A stretch of DNA of 6,440 nucleotides, taken from contig SLAE01000007.1 in assembly GCA_007127015.1 (NCBI GenBank), positions 1-6,440 of the forward strand, written 5' to 3'. The DNA is from Desulfonatronospira sp. (GTDB taxonomy: Bacteria; Desulfobacterota; Desulfovibrionia; Desulfovibrionales; Desulfonatronovibrionaceae). The position numbers were made by a program, and so were the translations under genes. Of the stretch, positions 1 to 6,399 are shown in pieces. Position 1 is the first letter of the stretch. Every line of letters starts with the position of its first letter. The notes beneath the pieces are model-generated. The model was not told the DNA's origin and searched no databases. It saw nothing but the letters and a program-made list of their open reading frames with translations.

Positions 1-1650
1 CTGCTCCGCTGAGGGGTTGGGATTTACCGCGCAGTCTCCAAAGACCAGCACCCTGTCCGGCAGGCACATAAAAAACACCGAGGAGACCAGGGATATGCCC
101 GGCCTGGTTCTGATGAACTGCAGGGAGGGGCGGATGGTCTGCTGGGTGGTGGTTATGGATCCGGCGACCATTCCCTGAGCGTGGCCCTTATAGACCATCA
201 TGGTCCCGAAGAAGGTAGGCTCGGACATGGTATCTCTGGATGCTTCAGGAGTTATGCCCTTGGACCGGCGAAGTTCCCTGTAAGTATCCGCGTAATCTTC
301 GAAATATTTGGATGACAGGGGATCAATAAGAGTGGCCTTGTCCAGATAAAGACCCATTTGCGTTGCTCTGTTGCGGATCTTTTCCGGTTCGCCCAGGATG
401 GTCAGATCAACAATGTCTCTTCTGAGCAGAATGTCCGCAGCCTGAAGGATACGATCCGAATCGCCCTCAGGAAGAACAATGTGTTTTCGATCCGCCTTGG
501 CCTTTTCAAGCAGGCTGAATTCAAACATGATCGGGGTGATCCTGACTGATTTCTTGGCTTCCAGTCTGGTGAACAAGGCATCTGTATCTACATGCTTTTC
601 AAATGAACCAAGAGCGGTGGCCACCTTTTTTTCGTCTTCAGGATCGATGCGTCCGTATAATTCGGTCAGTATCCTGGTCGCCCTGTAGGTGTGCCCTTCA
701 ACCACGAGAATGGGCATAGGCACGCCCGACCAGCCGAGCATCAATTTGAGCATTGATTCCGGAGGGTGCATGCCCCCGGTAAGTACGATCCCGGCTACTT
801 CAGGATAAGTATATGACTGCCTGGTGGCAAAACAGGCAAGAAGTATATCCGAGCGGTCACCGGGAGTGACCACCAGACAGTTGCGGGTGACGTATTCCAG
901 AAAATTGTTCACCTGCATGGCCGCTACCAGATAATCATCAACCTGGACCTCCAAAAATTCCTCGCCGGAAATAATTTCCCCTCCCAGCCATTTATGCACA
1001 TCCTTCATGGTCGGTTTGCCCAGGGACGCTACTTCAGGAATCAGATAGCTGAGACAAGCGCCTTCCTCTCTGAATGTACAGCGAAGACCGGCTAGAATCT
1101 CTTCCCCATTCTCAACTTCGGCCCTGTTTATGATGGTGGCCAGAATGTCCAGACCCTTTTCCGTAAAGTTGTCAATGGACAGCTGGGTCTGGGCGATTAC
1201 CTGTTTGGGGGTCTTTCTCTGTCCGTTGGCCACCAGGATTACAGGAGAACCGAGGTTGGCGGCGATTTCAGCATTCATATCGTATTCAAATGCCGAATCC
1301 GTGCCCATGAAATCAGTGCCTTCACAAAGGACAAATTCGACTTTTCTTTCCAGAGCCTTATATTTGGAAAGAATTTGCTCCATGAGCAGATAGTGTTTGC
1401 CTTGGTTAATCAGGTCTCTGGCCTCTTCCAGGGTATAGGCAAAGGCCTCTTCAGGAGACTGGGGAATCTGGAACCTGGTCAGGATCAAGTGAATGTCATG
1501 ATCGACTTTGCCCTCCACCCGGGCGTTTATGATCGGCCTGAAAAAGCCCACCTTGCGGATGTTGCGCCTGAGCATCTGCATAAGGCCCAGGCAGACAGCG
1601 GATTTGCCGCTTCTTGGTTCGGTATTGATTACATAAAGATTTCTGGCCAC
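1..1650 (-). CDS. pta: Phosphate acetyltransferase (long, DRTGG-containing form), 3' end cut by window edge
   Basis: Pta interconverts acetyl-CoA plus phosphate with acetyl phosphate plus CoA in the cytoplasm; with acetate kinase it yields ATP. I translated the minus strand from a GTG at 1650-1648 through 550 codons to the left edge without a stop. Residues 1-~200 form a BioD/CobQ-like N-terminal domain starting VARNLYVINTEPRSGKSA, with a P-loop-like SGKS at 14-17 and CEGTDF at 109-114. A DRTGG-type domain follows at roughly 225-335 (TPGDRSDI at 262-269, LTGG at 290-293). The catalytic PTA_PTB domain begins near 370, with LPEGDSDR at 393-400, an ITTTQQTIRP segment at 499-508 and GDCAVNPNPSAEQ at 538-550, closely matching the E. 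coli Pta core. Family members of this form are about 700 residues, so some 150 are missing to the left. The start is chosen because AGGAG lies 6 nt upstream and an in-frame TGA sits about 57 nt upstream with no ATG between. It follows the lactate dehydrogenase genes, fitting ATP generation from lactate. Confidence 0.96.
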   Translation of the reverse strand, partial: MARNLYVINTEPRSGKSAVCLGLMQMLRRNIRKVGFFRPIINARVEGKVDHDIHLILTRFQIPQSPEEAFAYTLEEARDLINQGKHYLLMEQILSKYKALERKVEFVLCEGTDFMGTDSAFEYDMNAEIAANLGSPVILVANGQRKTPKQVIAQTQLSIDNFTEKGLDILATIINRAEVENGEEILAGLRCTFREEGACLSYLIPEVASLGKPTMKDVHKWLGGEIISGEEFLEVQVDDYLVAAMQVNNFLEYVTRNCLVVTPGDRSDILLACFATRQSYTYPEVAGIVLTGGMHPPESMLKLMLGWSGVPMPILVVEGHTYRATRILTELYGRIDPEDEKKVATALGSFEKHVDTDALFTRLEAKKSVRITPIMFEFSLLEKAKADRKHIVLPEGDSDRILQAADILLRRDIVDLTILGEPEKIRNRATQMGLYLDKATLIDPLSSKYFEDYADTYRELRRSKGITPEASRDTMSEPTFFGTMMVYKGHAQGMVAGSITTTQQTIRPSLQFIRTRPGISLVSSVFFMCLPDRVLVFGDCAVNPNPSAEQ

Positions 1651-1661
1651 CAAAAGCTCCT
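1648..1661 (-). promoter_or_regulatory. Ribosome binding site and GTG start of pta
   Basis: On the minus strand AGGAG (plus 1657-1661) is followed by a 6-nt spacer and GTG at 1650-1648. The encoded N-terminus aligns from its first residues with other Pta proteins, so the site fixes this start. A TTG directly upstream (1653-1651) is in frame but leaves only 3 nt of spacing. Confidence 0.85.
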
Positions 1662-1701
1662 GATTGTTTGCCGGGATCGAAATTTTGTCTTCAGCAAATT
1701 T

Positions 1702-1730
1702 AAAATATCAAATATTGGCTTTCAATGCAA
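1702..1730 (-). promoter_or_regulatory. Candidate sigma70-type promoter ahead of pta
   Basis: On the minus strand TTGCAT (plus 1725-1730, 4 of 6 to TTGACA) is separated by 17 nt from TATTTT (plus 1702-1707, 4 of 6 to TATAAT), in an AT-rich stretch. A transcript starting near 1695 would have about a 45-nt leader before the pta GTG. This is pattern matching only; AT-rich intergenic DNA gives such matches by chance. It would let pta be expressed apart from the upstream lactate genes. Confidence 0.35.
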
Positions 1731-1738
1731 AAGTAAGG

Positions 1739-1756
1739 TTGTTTATGTTTAAACAA
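1739..1756. promoter_or_regulatory. 18-bp perfect inverted repeat, candidate Rex-like operator
   Basis: The plus strand reads TTGTTTA-TGTT-TAAACAA: two 7-bp arms in perfect inverted symmetry around a 4-bp centre. The size, the TTGT/ACAA ends and the 7-4-7 layout match the operator of the NADH-sensing repressor Rex (TTGTTAA-N4-TTAACAA type), though the sixth base of each arm differs from that form. A shorter 10-bp palindrome, TGTTTAAACA, is nested at 1746-1755. It lies 8 bp upstream of the candidate pta -35 element and 82 bp below the glcF stop. The symmetry is seen directly; the identity of the binding protein is inferred. A site for another dimeric regulator is possible. Confidence 0.4.
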
Positions 1757-1820
1757 GACGCTTGCCCAGTGAATTTTTTTGCTGTTCCAGCTTTCCTTAA
1801 ACTCTCAACTCTTCTTACAT

Positions 1821-3092
1821 TTAAATCGTTTCAGCGTAAATCTCCAGAACGTGCCTGATGGGTATGGAGACGTGCTCCCTGGACATCATGTCCGTAAGCT
1901 GCAGCATGCAGGCCGGGCATCCAGTGGCCGCGACGGGTGCGTTGGCGGCGCCAATGGCCCTGGCTTTTTCCAGGCCGATCTCGGTGGACAGCTTGTAATG
2001 CTTAAGATTGAAGCTGCCGCCGGACCCGCAGCAGGACGGTCCTCCCGGCAGTTCAGCCACAGTGTGCCTGCCGCCGGCCTCTATCAGACTTCTCGGCTGC
2101 GCGGTTATCTTCATGCTGTTGCGCAGGTGGCAGGGATCGTGATAGGCGACCAGGGTCTTTTCAGCCTCACTCTGAAAAGGTTTCAGACCCAGGACATCGA
2201 CCATGAACTGGCTTACATCCATAATATTGTCCGTAATCACCCGGCCAAGACTTCCCCGGTGATATTCGGGCCAGAGCTTATGCATGGTTGCGGTGCAGGT
2301 GGCGCAGGGAGTCACCAGATAATCCCATTTGGCCGCTGAAAAAAGCTCCACGTTCTGCCTGACCAGACTGGAGAAAGCTTCCGCTTCTCCTGAAGAAAGG
2401 GCGGGTATCCCGCAGCAGGCCTGTCCGGCCGGCATATATACGCCCACCTGATGGTGCTTGAAGATTTTCAGCGCGGCCTGACCGACTCCCGGATAAATCT
2501 TGTCGGTCAGACACCCCGGAAAGAAAGCCACCTTGAGCCCTGACGCTCCCGCGGGAGTATCGACAGAGGGCACCTGTCTGTGCAGAGGTTTACTTGCCAG
2601 CTTCTTGAAATGTCTGTCCCGGATCAGGGGTGCGTTGAATCTGGCGCAGGAGCTGCCGATGACCGGATCGGCCTCTTTGCTGAACAGCCCCTGAAAAAGG
2701 GCGCTCATGGACAGAAGAGCATTCATCAGTTTGGGGCGGGGAAGCATGCGTCTGAAGATCAGCCTCTGGGACGGACTCAGGCCCATATAGCCGTTCAGGA
2801 TGGCTCTGGCCCGCAGAAAGATGTCAGTGACCCTGACTCCGGAAGGGCAATTAGCCTCACAGGTTCCGCAAAGGAGGCAGGTATCAATTTTTTCGCGCAC
2901 CTGGGCCGGGTCTGTGAGCATTTCCCGGGAAAGCCCGGATAGAAGCGCAAGCTTGCCCCTGGTGACATCGGCCTCACGTCCTGTCCTTGCAAACACAGGA
3001 CACTGGGCCTGACACATTCCGCAGCGCATGCACCGTGTGAGCAGATCGTCCAGTTCCTGCAGCATTCCGGCCAGTCGTTTTATATCAGCCAT
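1821..3092 (-). CDS. glcF: GlcF-type iron-sulfur (CCG-domain) subunit of lactate dehydrogenase
   Basis: This 423-residue protein is the electron-transfer partner of the FAD subunit encoded just upstream. Two ferredoxin-type 4Fe-4S motifs lie near the N-terminus: C21-x2-C24-x2-C27-x3-C31-P and C72-x2-C75-x2-C78-x3-C82-P. Two complete CCG (heterodisulfide reductase type) modules follow: C194, CC226-227, C263/C266, and C321, CC354-355, C392/C395, with spacings inside the usual range for the motif. No transmembrane helix or signal peptide is evident, so it is probably cytoplasmic or peripherally membrane-bound. The ATG at 3092 has GGAG 7 nt upstream, within the 15-nt gap after the flavoprotein stop, suggesting coupled translation. 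The symbol is a family name: glycolate oxidase subunit GlcF is the best-known homologue, but the flanking lactate permease and pta point to lactate. All cluster-ligand cysteines are intact. Confidence 0.93.
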   Translation of the reverse strand: MADIKRLAGMLQELDDLLTRCMRCGMCQAQCPVFARTGREADVTRGKLALLSGLSREMLTDPAQVREKIDTCLLCGTCEANCPSGVRVTDIFLRARAILNGYMGLSPSQRLIFRRMLPRPKLMNALLSMSALFQGLFSKEADPVIGSSCARFNAPLIRDRHFKKLASKPLHRQVPSVDTPAGASGLKVAFFPGCLTDKIYPGVGQAALKIFKHHQVGVYMPAGQACCGIPALSSGEAEAFSSLVRQNVELFSAAKWDYLVTPCATCTATMHKLWPEYHRGSLGRVITDNIMDVSQFMVDVLGLKPFQSEAEKTLVAYHDPCHLRNSMKITAQPRSLIEAGGRHTVAELPGGPSCCGSGGSFNLKHYKLSTEIGLEKARAIGAANAPVAATGCPACMLQLTDMMSREHVSIPIRHVLEIYAETI

Positions 3093-3107
3093 TATTTTTC
3101 TCCGGAA

Positions 3108-4499
3108 TCAGGTCAGAAGTGGTCCGAGCATCTTGCCCGGGTTGAGGATGTTCTTGGGATCCATAACGCTTTTCATCTTTCTGGAATATTCAATTGCAGC
3201 AGTACCGTGTTCCAGGTGCATGTACTTGGATTTGGCAAGACCTATGCCGTGCTCACCGGAAAGGGTGCCTCCAAGCGCAAGGGCCTCATCAAAAATCGCG
3301 TCTATGGCTTTCTCAACCCTCTCCCATTCAGCCTTGTCCCGTATGTCGGTCAGGATGGTGGGATGCAGGTTGCCGTCACCGGCATGCCCGAAAGTGCCGA
3401 TGGTCAGCTTGTATTCCCTGGCTATGCGCTTCAGGGCCTGCATCATGTCTGGTATCTTGGAGCGGGGGACAGTGGCGTCTTCCAAAACCGTAGTGGGTTT
3501 TACCCTGGCAAGAGCAGGAAGAGCATCCCGGCGGGCCTGCCACACTGCCGCGCGCTGGTCGGCGTCTCTGGCCACGGTTACATTGGCCGCTCCATGCTGT
3601 TTGCAGATAGCCTCAACCTGGGAGGCGTCGTCCTCCACCTGGGCAGGATGTCCATCCACCTCGATGAGCAGCAGGGCAGCGGCCTCGGTGTTCAGGCCTG
3701 CTCCGCGGAAGTTCTCCACAGTCTTTATGGTGAAATTGTCCATAAACTCCAGGGTGGCCGGAACGATCTTGGCGGCGATAATCGAGGAGACTGTCTGAGA
3801 GGCTGCTCCTACATCGTTGAATTCAGCCATCATGGATTTGATGGCTTTAGGCGGAGGAACCAGCTTGAGAATCAGCTTTTCAAAAACCCCAAGGGTTCCT
3901 TCGGAGCCCACCATCAGGCCGGACAGATTGTATCCCGTGACGCACTTTACTGTTTTGGATCCTGAATGCACAAGTTCTCCGTTAACATCGAAAAAGTCCA
4001 CCCCCATAACGTAGTCTTTGGTAACTCCATATTTAAGAGCCCTGAGGCCTCCAGCGTTCTCGGCCACGTTGCCGCCCAGAGTGGATACAGCCTGAGATCC
4101 GGGATCGGGCGGGTACAAAAGGCCTTTTGCGGCCACCTGGGCTGCGAACTGTGCAGTAATCACCCCGGGCTGGACCACGGCATAGAGATCGTCTTCGTTT
4201 ATTTCCAGGACCTTATTTAAAGCGTTGGTCAGACAGACAACCCCGCCGGGAGAGGGAATCGTTCCCCCGGAAAGATTGGTGCCAGCCCCGCGTACAGTAA
4301 GCTTAAGACCGTTTTCATTGCACAGCTTGACTACCCGGCCCAGAATCTCTGAGGTTTCAGGGCGGACCACAATGGCCGGACTTACCTGATCCAGGACCGC
4401 GGAGTCGTAGGAATAAGCATGCAGATCCGATTCACCGGTCATCACGTTTTCCTGTCCGACCACAGCGGCGAATTCTTTTTGCAGGCTGTCGCTTGGCAT
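3108..4499 (-). CDS. glcD: GlcD/Dld-type FAD-linked lactate dehydrogenase, flavoprotein subunit
   Basis: This 463-residue flavoprotein probably oxidises D-lactate to pyruvate, passing electrons to the adjacent iron-sulfur subunit. The N-terminal FAD_binding_4 (VAO/PCMH-type) domain spans about 38-178, with RGAGTNLSGG at 70-79, PDPGS at 131-135, GGNVAENAGG at 142-151 and TGYNLSGLMVGSEGTLGV at 188-205. The C-terminal FAD-oxidase domain spans about 215-458 and carries the conserved GHAGDGNLHP (371-380) and GEHGIG (415-420) motifs that supply active-site and metal-binding histidines in this family. The length is normal for GlcD. The ATG at 4499 has AAGGAG 6 nt upstream. The substrate is not readable from the sequence: glycolate and 2-hydroxyglutarate enzymes share this fold. 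Lactate is inferred from the permease before it and pta after it. The enantiomer is inferred from the family, since the L-specific LldEFG and flavin-type LldD enzymes look different. No GlcE-like third subunit lies next to it. Confidence 0.92.
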   Translation of the reverse strand: MPSDSLQKEFAAVVGQENVMTGESDLHAYSYDSAVLDQVSPAIVVRPETSEILGRVVKLCNENGLKLTVRGAGTNLSGGTIPSPGGVVCLTNALNKVLEINEDDLYAVVQPGVITAQFAAQVAAKGLLYPPDPGSQAVSTLGGNVAENAGGLRALKYGVTKDYVMGVDFFDVNGELVHSGSKTVKCVTGYNLSGLMVGSEGTLGVFEKLILKLVPPPKAIKSMMAEFNDVGAASQTVSSIIAAKIVPATLEFMDNFTIKTVENFRGAGLNTEAAALLLIEVDGHPAQVEDDASQVEAICKQHGAANVTVARDADQRAAVWQARRDALPALARVKPTTVLEDATVPRSKIPDMMQALKRIAREYKLTIGTFGHAGDGNLHPTILTDIRDKAEWERVEKAIDAIFDEALALGGTLSGEHGIGLAKSKYMHLEHGTAAIEYSRKMKSVMDPKNILNPGKMLGPLLT

Positions 4500-4562
4500 A
4501 TAATGCTCCTTGTTAAACAGCGAAAAAATCTTGTTGGATTTAAGGTTAATAATCAGTGTCTG

Positions 4563-4607
4563 TTGATTGTTTTCAATCGTAAATTATTAATTATATCAAT
4601 AATCAAT
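4563..4607 (-). repeat. Cluster of short ATTGAT-type repeats and a small inverted repeat in the glcD leader
   Basis: On the minus strand ATTGAT occurs twice, 7 nt apart (plus 4595-4600 and 4602-4607). A 5-4-5 inverted repeat GATTG-AAAA-CAATC lies at plus 4565-4578. All fall in the AT-rich leader between the permease hairpin and the glcD start. They could be regulator half-sites but are short enough to arise by chance in such AT-rich DNA. Confidence 0.2.
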
Positions 4608-4618
4608 ATTTTTTTCCA
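4590..4618 (-). promoter_or_regulatory. Candidate internal sigma70-type promoter ahead of glcD
   Basis: On the minus strand a perfect TATAAT (plus 4590-4595) lies 17 nt downstream of TGGAAA (plus 4613-4618, 4 of 6 to TTGACA). Transcription would start near 4583, giving a leader of about 84 nt before the glcD ATG at 4499. The match is better than that before pta, but the surrounding DNA is very AT-rich, so chance is a real alternative. If active, it would give the dehydrogenase and pta genes expression independent of the permease. Confidence 0.4.
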
Positions 4619-4629
4619 GAACAACAACC

Positions 4630-4680
4630 AATAATTTTTCCAGGCCTCTGCTGATAACGCGGAGGCCTGGAGAGATTATT
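4630..4680. other. Strong hairpin between permease and glcD, not a canonical terminator
   Basis: CCAGGCCTC (4640-4648) and GAGGCCTGG (4662-4670) form a perfect 9-bp arm pair around a 13-nt loop, extended by one T-A pair (4639/4671). AT-rich flanks 4630-4635 and 4675-4680 are also complementary, giving a possible outer stem. The structure begins 22 nt after the permease stop. Read in the operon direction, the stem is followed by GAAAAATTATTGG, with no U-run, so it does not fit an intrinsic terminator; the other direction also lacks a U-run. It may block 3' exonucleases and stabilise the permease message, cause partial termination, or be a processing site. Confidence 0.65.
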
Positions 4681-4692
4681 TAATAATTATTA

Positions 4693-6399
4693 CTAATATA
4701 GATGAGCAAAAAATACAAAGCTCATCAGGGATGCCATTAATCCAACCACCAGGCCGTAAAGGAGGAATGGCCAGAAGGTCTTTCTGATGATCAGGCCTTC
4801 GCGTCCGGAGAGTCCGACCACCGCGCAAACAGCCACAATATTATGAATGCAGACCATGTTTCCGAAACCGCCGCCTACTGCCTGAGCGGCTACGATAATC
4901 TGATGCGGCAGCTCAAGCTGGGAGGCCATACCCCACTGGAATTCGGCAAAGAGCAGGTTGGACACTGTGTTTGAACCGGTGATGAAGGCTCCCAGACCTC
5001 CGATAAAGCCTGCAAAGAAGGGCCAGGTCTGCCCGGCCACCGCGGCTATGGCTTCAGCCAGCGCCAGAGGCATGGACGGGTACAGATTGGGATTCAGGGC
5101 TGCATCCGCAATACCCGAGCCTCTGAATATGGACACCAGGGCCACGGCGAAGAACAGGGCTATGGCCGGGTTTTTGATGCGCTTGATTGCGTCCACCCAG
5201 GCGGTTTTGACCTTGCCCGGACTCATCTGGTGAATGAAGACGGTCAGGATGGCCACGAGCATGAAGGGGATAGTCCCCGGCAGGTAAAGCACGGCAAGAG
5301 ATCCGGTGACACCTTCATAACCCAGAATATCCTGGTAAGAAATGGTTATCCCGGAAAGCCAGGCTTTGAGCGGCAAAGCATCGATGCGGGTCAGAACCAG
5401 GATAATACCGATGAGGATGTAAGGAGACCAGGCCTTGAACTGGCTCATGGTCGCCTTGAACTTTCCGCCTTCAATGGCGCTTACGCTGCCTGTCCATTCG
5501 GGATCCCACTGTTTTTGAGAACCGAAGGTGAAGACGTCCTTAGGTACGGCAATGCCTCTCTTGGCGCCCATGACCACAAGACCAAGGCCAATGAGCCCGC
5601 CGATGAGGGAGGGAAATTCAGGTCCGATGAACCAGGCAAAGATCAGATAGGGCAGGGAAAAGGCCGCGGCAGCGAATACACAGAATTTCCAGGCTCCGAA
5701 GCCATCCGACCAGGAGCGATTGGGTCCGAAGATCCTGGTGATGAAGCCGAGCATGAAAATCGGCAGAATAAAGATCATCGGCAGATGCATAAGTGAGGAC
5801 CATTGTCCGATGAGCATGCCGAAGGATTCATAATCCGCAAAATTGACTCCTCCGCCGGCCACCGCGCCTTCGATCAGATCGCGCAGGAAGCTCAGTCCCA
5901 GAATGATCGGCGTTCCTACGGCGCCGAAAGTCACTGGAAAGGAGTTGAATGTCAGACAGATGACCGCCGCGGCCAGTGGCGGAAAGCCCAAAGCCAGCAG
6001 CAGTGGCGCGGCCAGGGCGGCAGGAGTTCCGAATCCGGCCGCTCCTTCGATGAATGCAGCGAAGAGAAAGCCGATTATTATGGCCTGCACGCGCATGTCA
6101 GGAGAAATATCCTGCATACCGGCCTGGATGGTCTCCATTCCTCCGGAGTCGCGTAGAGTCATGAGGATGAGAATGGCCCCAAAGACAATGATCAGGATGC
6201 CTATGGCAGTGATCACACCTTGAATGGACAGGGCCGCGACATAGCCGACAGGCAGCTGCCAGAAGATGACCCCGGCCAGAGCTGCGGCCAGCCAGGATAC
6301 CGGCATGGCTCTGGTGGCCGGCCAGCGCATGCCCACCATGAGCACCAGGGCGATGGCGATGGGTATCGCCGCCAAAAGGGCCAAAAAAGCGATAGACAT
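4693..6399 (-). CDS. lctP: L-lactate permease family transporter (LctP/LldP)
   Basis: This 568-residue inner-membrane protein is a lactate permease, expected to import lactate with protons. It is hydrophobic throughout, with about a dozen or more membrane-spanning segments, for example near 2-22, 34-55, 60-82, 104-120 and 543-565. Family signatures are intact: [16 protein letters not shown] at 117-132, [14 protein letters not shown] at 151-164, GSNTVSN at 475-481 and AVGGGFGNM at 507-515. The length is close to the roughly 550 residues of E. coli LldP. The ATG at 6399 is preceded by AAGGAGG with a 9-nt spacer; the predicted N-terminus [14 protein letters not shown] enters the first helix directly, as usual in this family. 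It is the first gene of the visible operon, 193 nt ahead of the dehydrogenase flavoprotein. Family members carry both lactate enantiomers and some carry glycolate, so specificity cannot be set from sequence. No truncation or frameshift is seen. Confidence 0.95.
   Translation of the reverse strand: MSIAFLALLAAIPIAIALVLMVGMRWPATRAMPVSWLAAALAGVIFWQLPVGYVAALSIQGVITAIGILIIVFGAILILMTLRDSGGMETIQAGMQDISPDMRVQAIIIGFLFAAFIEGAAGFGTPAALAAPLLLALGFPPLAAAVICLTFNSFPVTFGAVGTPIILGLSFLRDLIEGAVAGGGVNFADYESFGMLIGQWSSLMHLPMIFILPIFMLGFITRIFGPNRSWSDGFGAWKFCVFAAAAFSLPYLIFAWFIGPEFPSLIGGLIGLGLVVMGAKRGIAVPKDVFTFGSQKQWDPEWTGSVSAIEGGKFKATMSQFKAWSPYILIGIILVLTRIDALPLKAWLSGITISYQDILGYEGVTGSLAVLYLPGTIPFMLVAILTVFIHQMSPGKVKTAWVDAIKRIKNPAIALFFAVALVSIFRGSGIADAALNPNLYPSMPLALAEAIAAVAGQTWPFFAGFIGGLGAFITGSNTVSNLLFAEFQWGMASQLELPHQIIVAAQAVGGGFGNMVCIHNIVAVCAVVGLSGREGLIIRKTFWPFLLYGLVVGLMASLMSFVFFAHLY

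Noticed and set aside
1772..1795. Possible terminator after glcF (GCTG-GAA-CAGC followed by a run of A on the minus strand)
   Set aside because: The stem has only 4 bp with a 3-nt loop, and in the operon direction the tract after it is A, not U.
1779..2339. Plus-strand 186-residue open frame
   Set aside because: Most of it is antisense to the conserved C-terminal CCG module of the iron-sulfur subunit and resembles no protein family I know.
3028..3965. Long plus-strand open frames (256 residues at 3028-3798 and 252 residues at 3207-3965)
   Set aside because: They run antisense through the intact glcD gene, have low-complexity Ser/Arg/Cys-rich or Gly-rich translations with no recognisable domain, and arise from codon bias of the real gene.
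1821..4499. Naming the GlcD/GlcF pair glycolate oxidase
   Set aside because: Family resemblance allows it, but there is no GlcE and the pair is flanked by a lactate permease and pta, so lactate dehydrogenase is the better call.
4520..4541. Small hairpin AAATC-CAACAA-GATTT followed by TTT on the minus strand
   Set aside because: A 5-bp AT-rich stem just ahead of the glcD ribosome site is too weak for a terminator and would block expression of its own gene.
5230..6223. Plus-strand open frames of 117-188 residues opposite the permease
   Set aside because: Hydrophilic, repetitive translations mirror the hydrophobic codons of the permease on the other strand; no domain or family resemblance.
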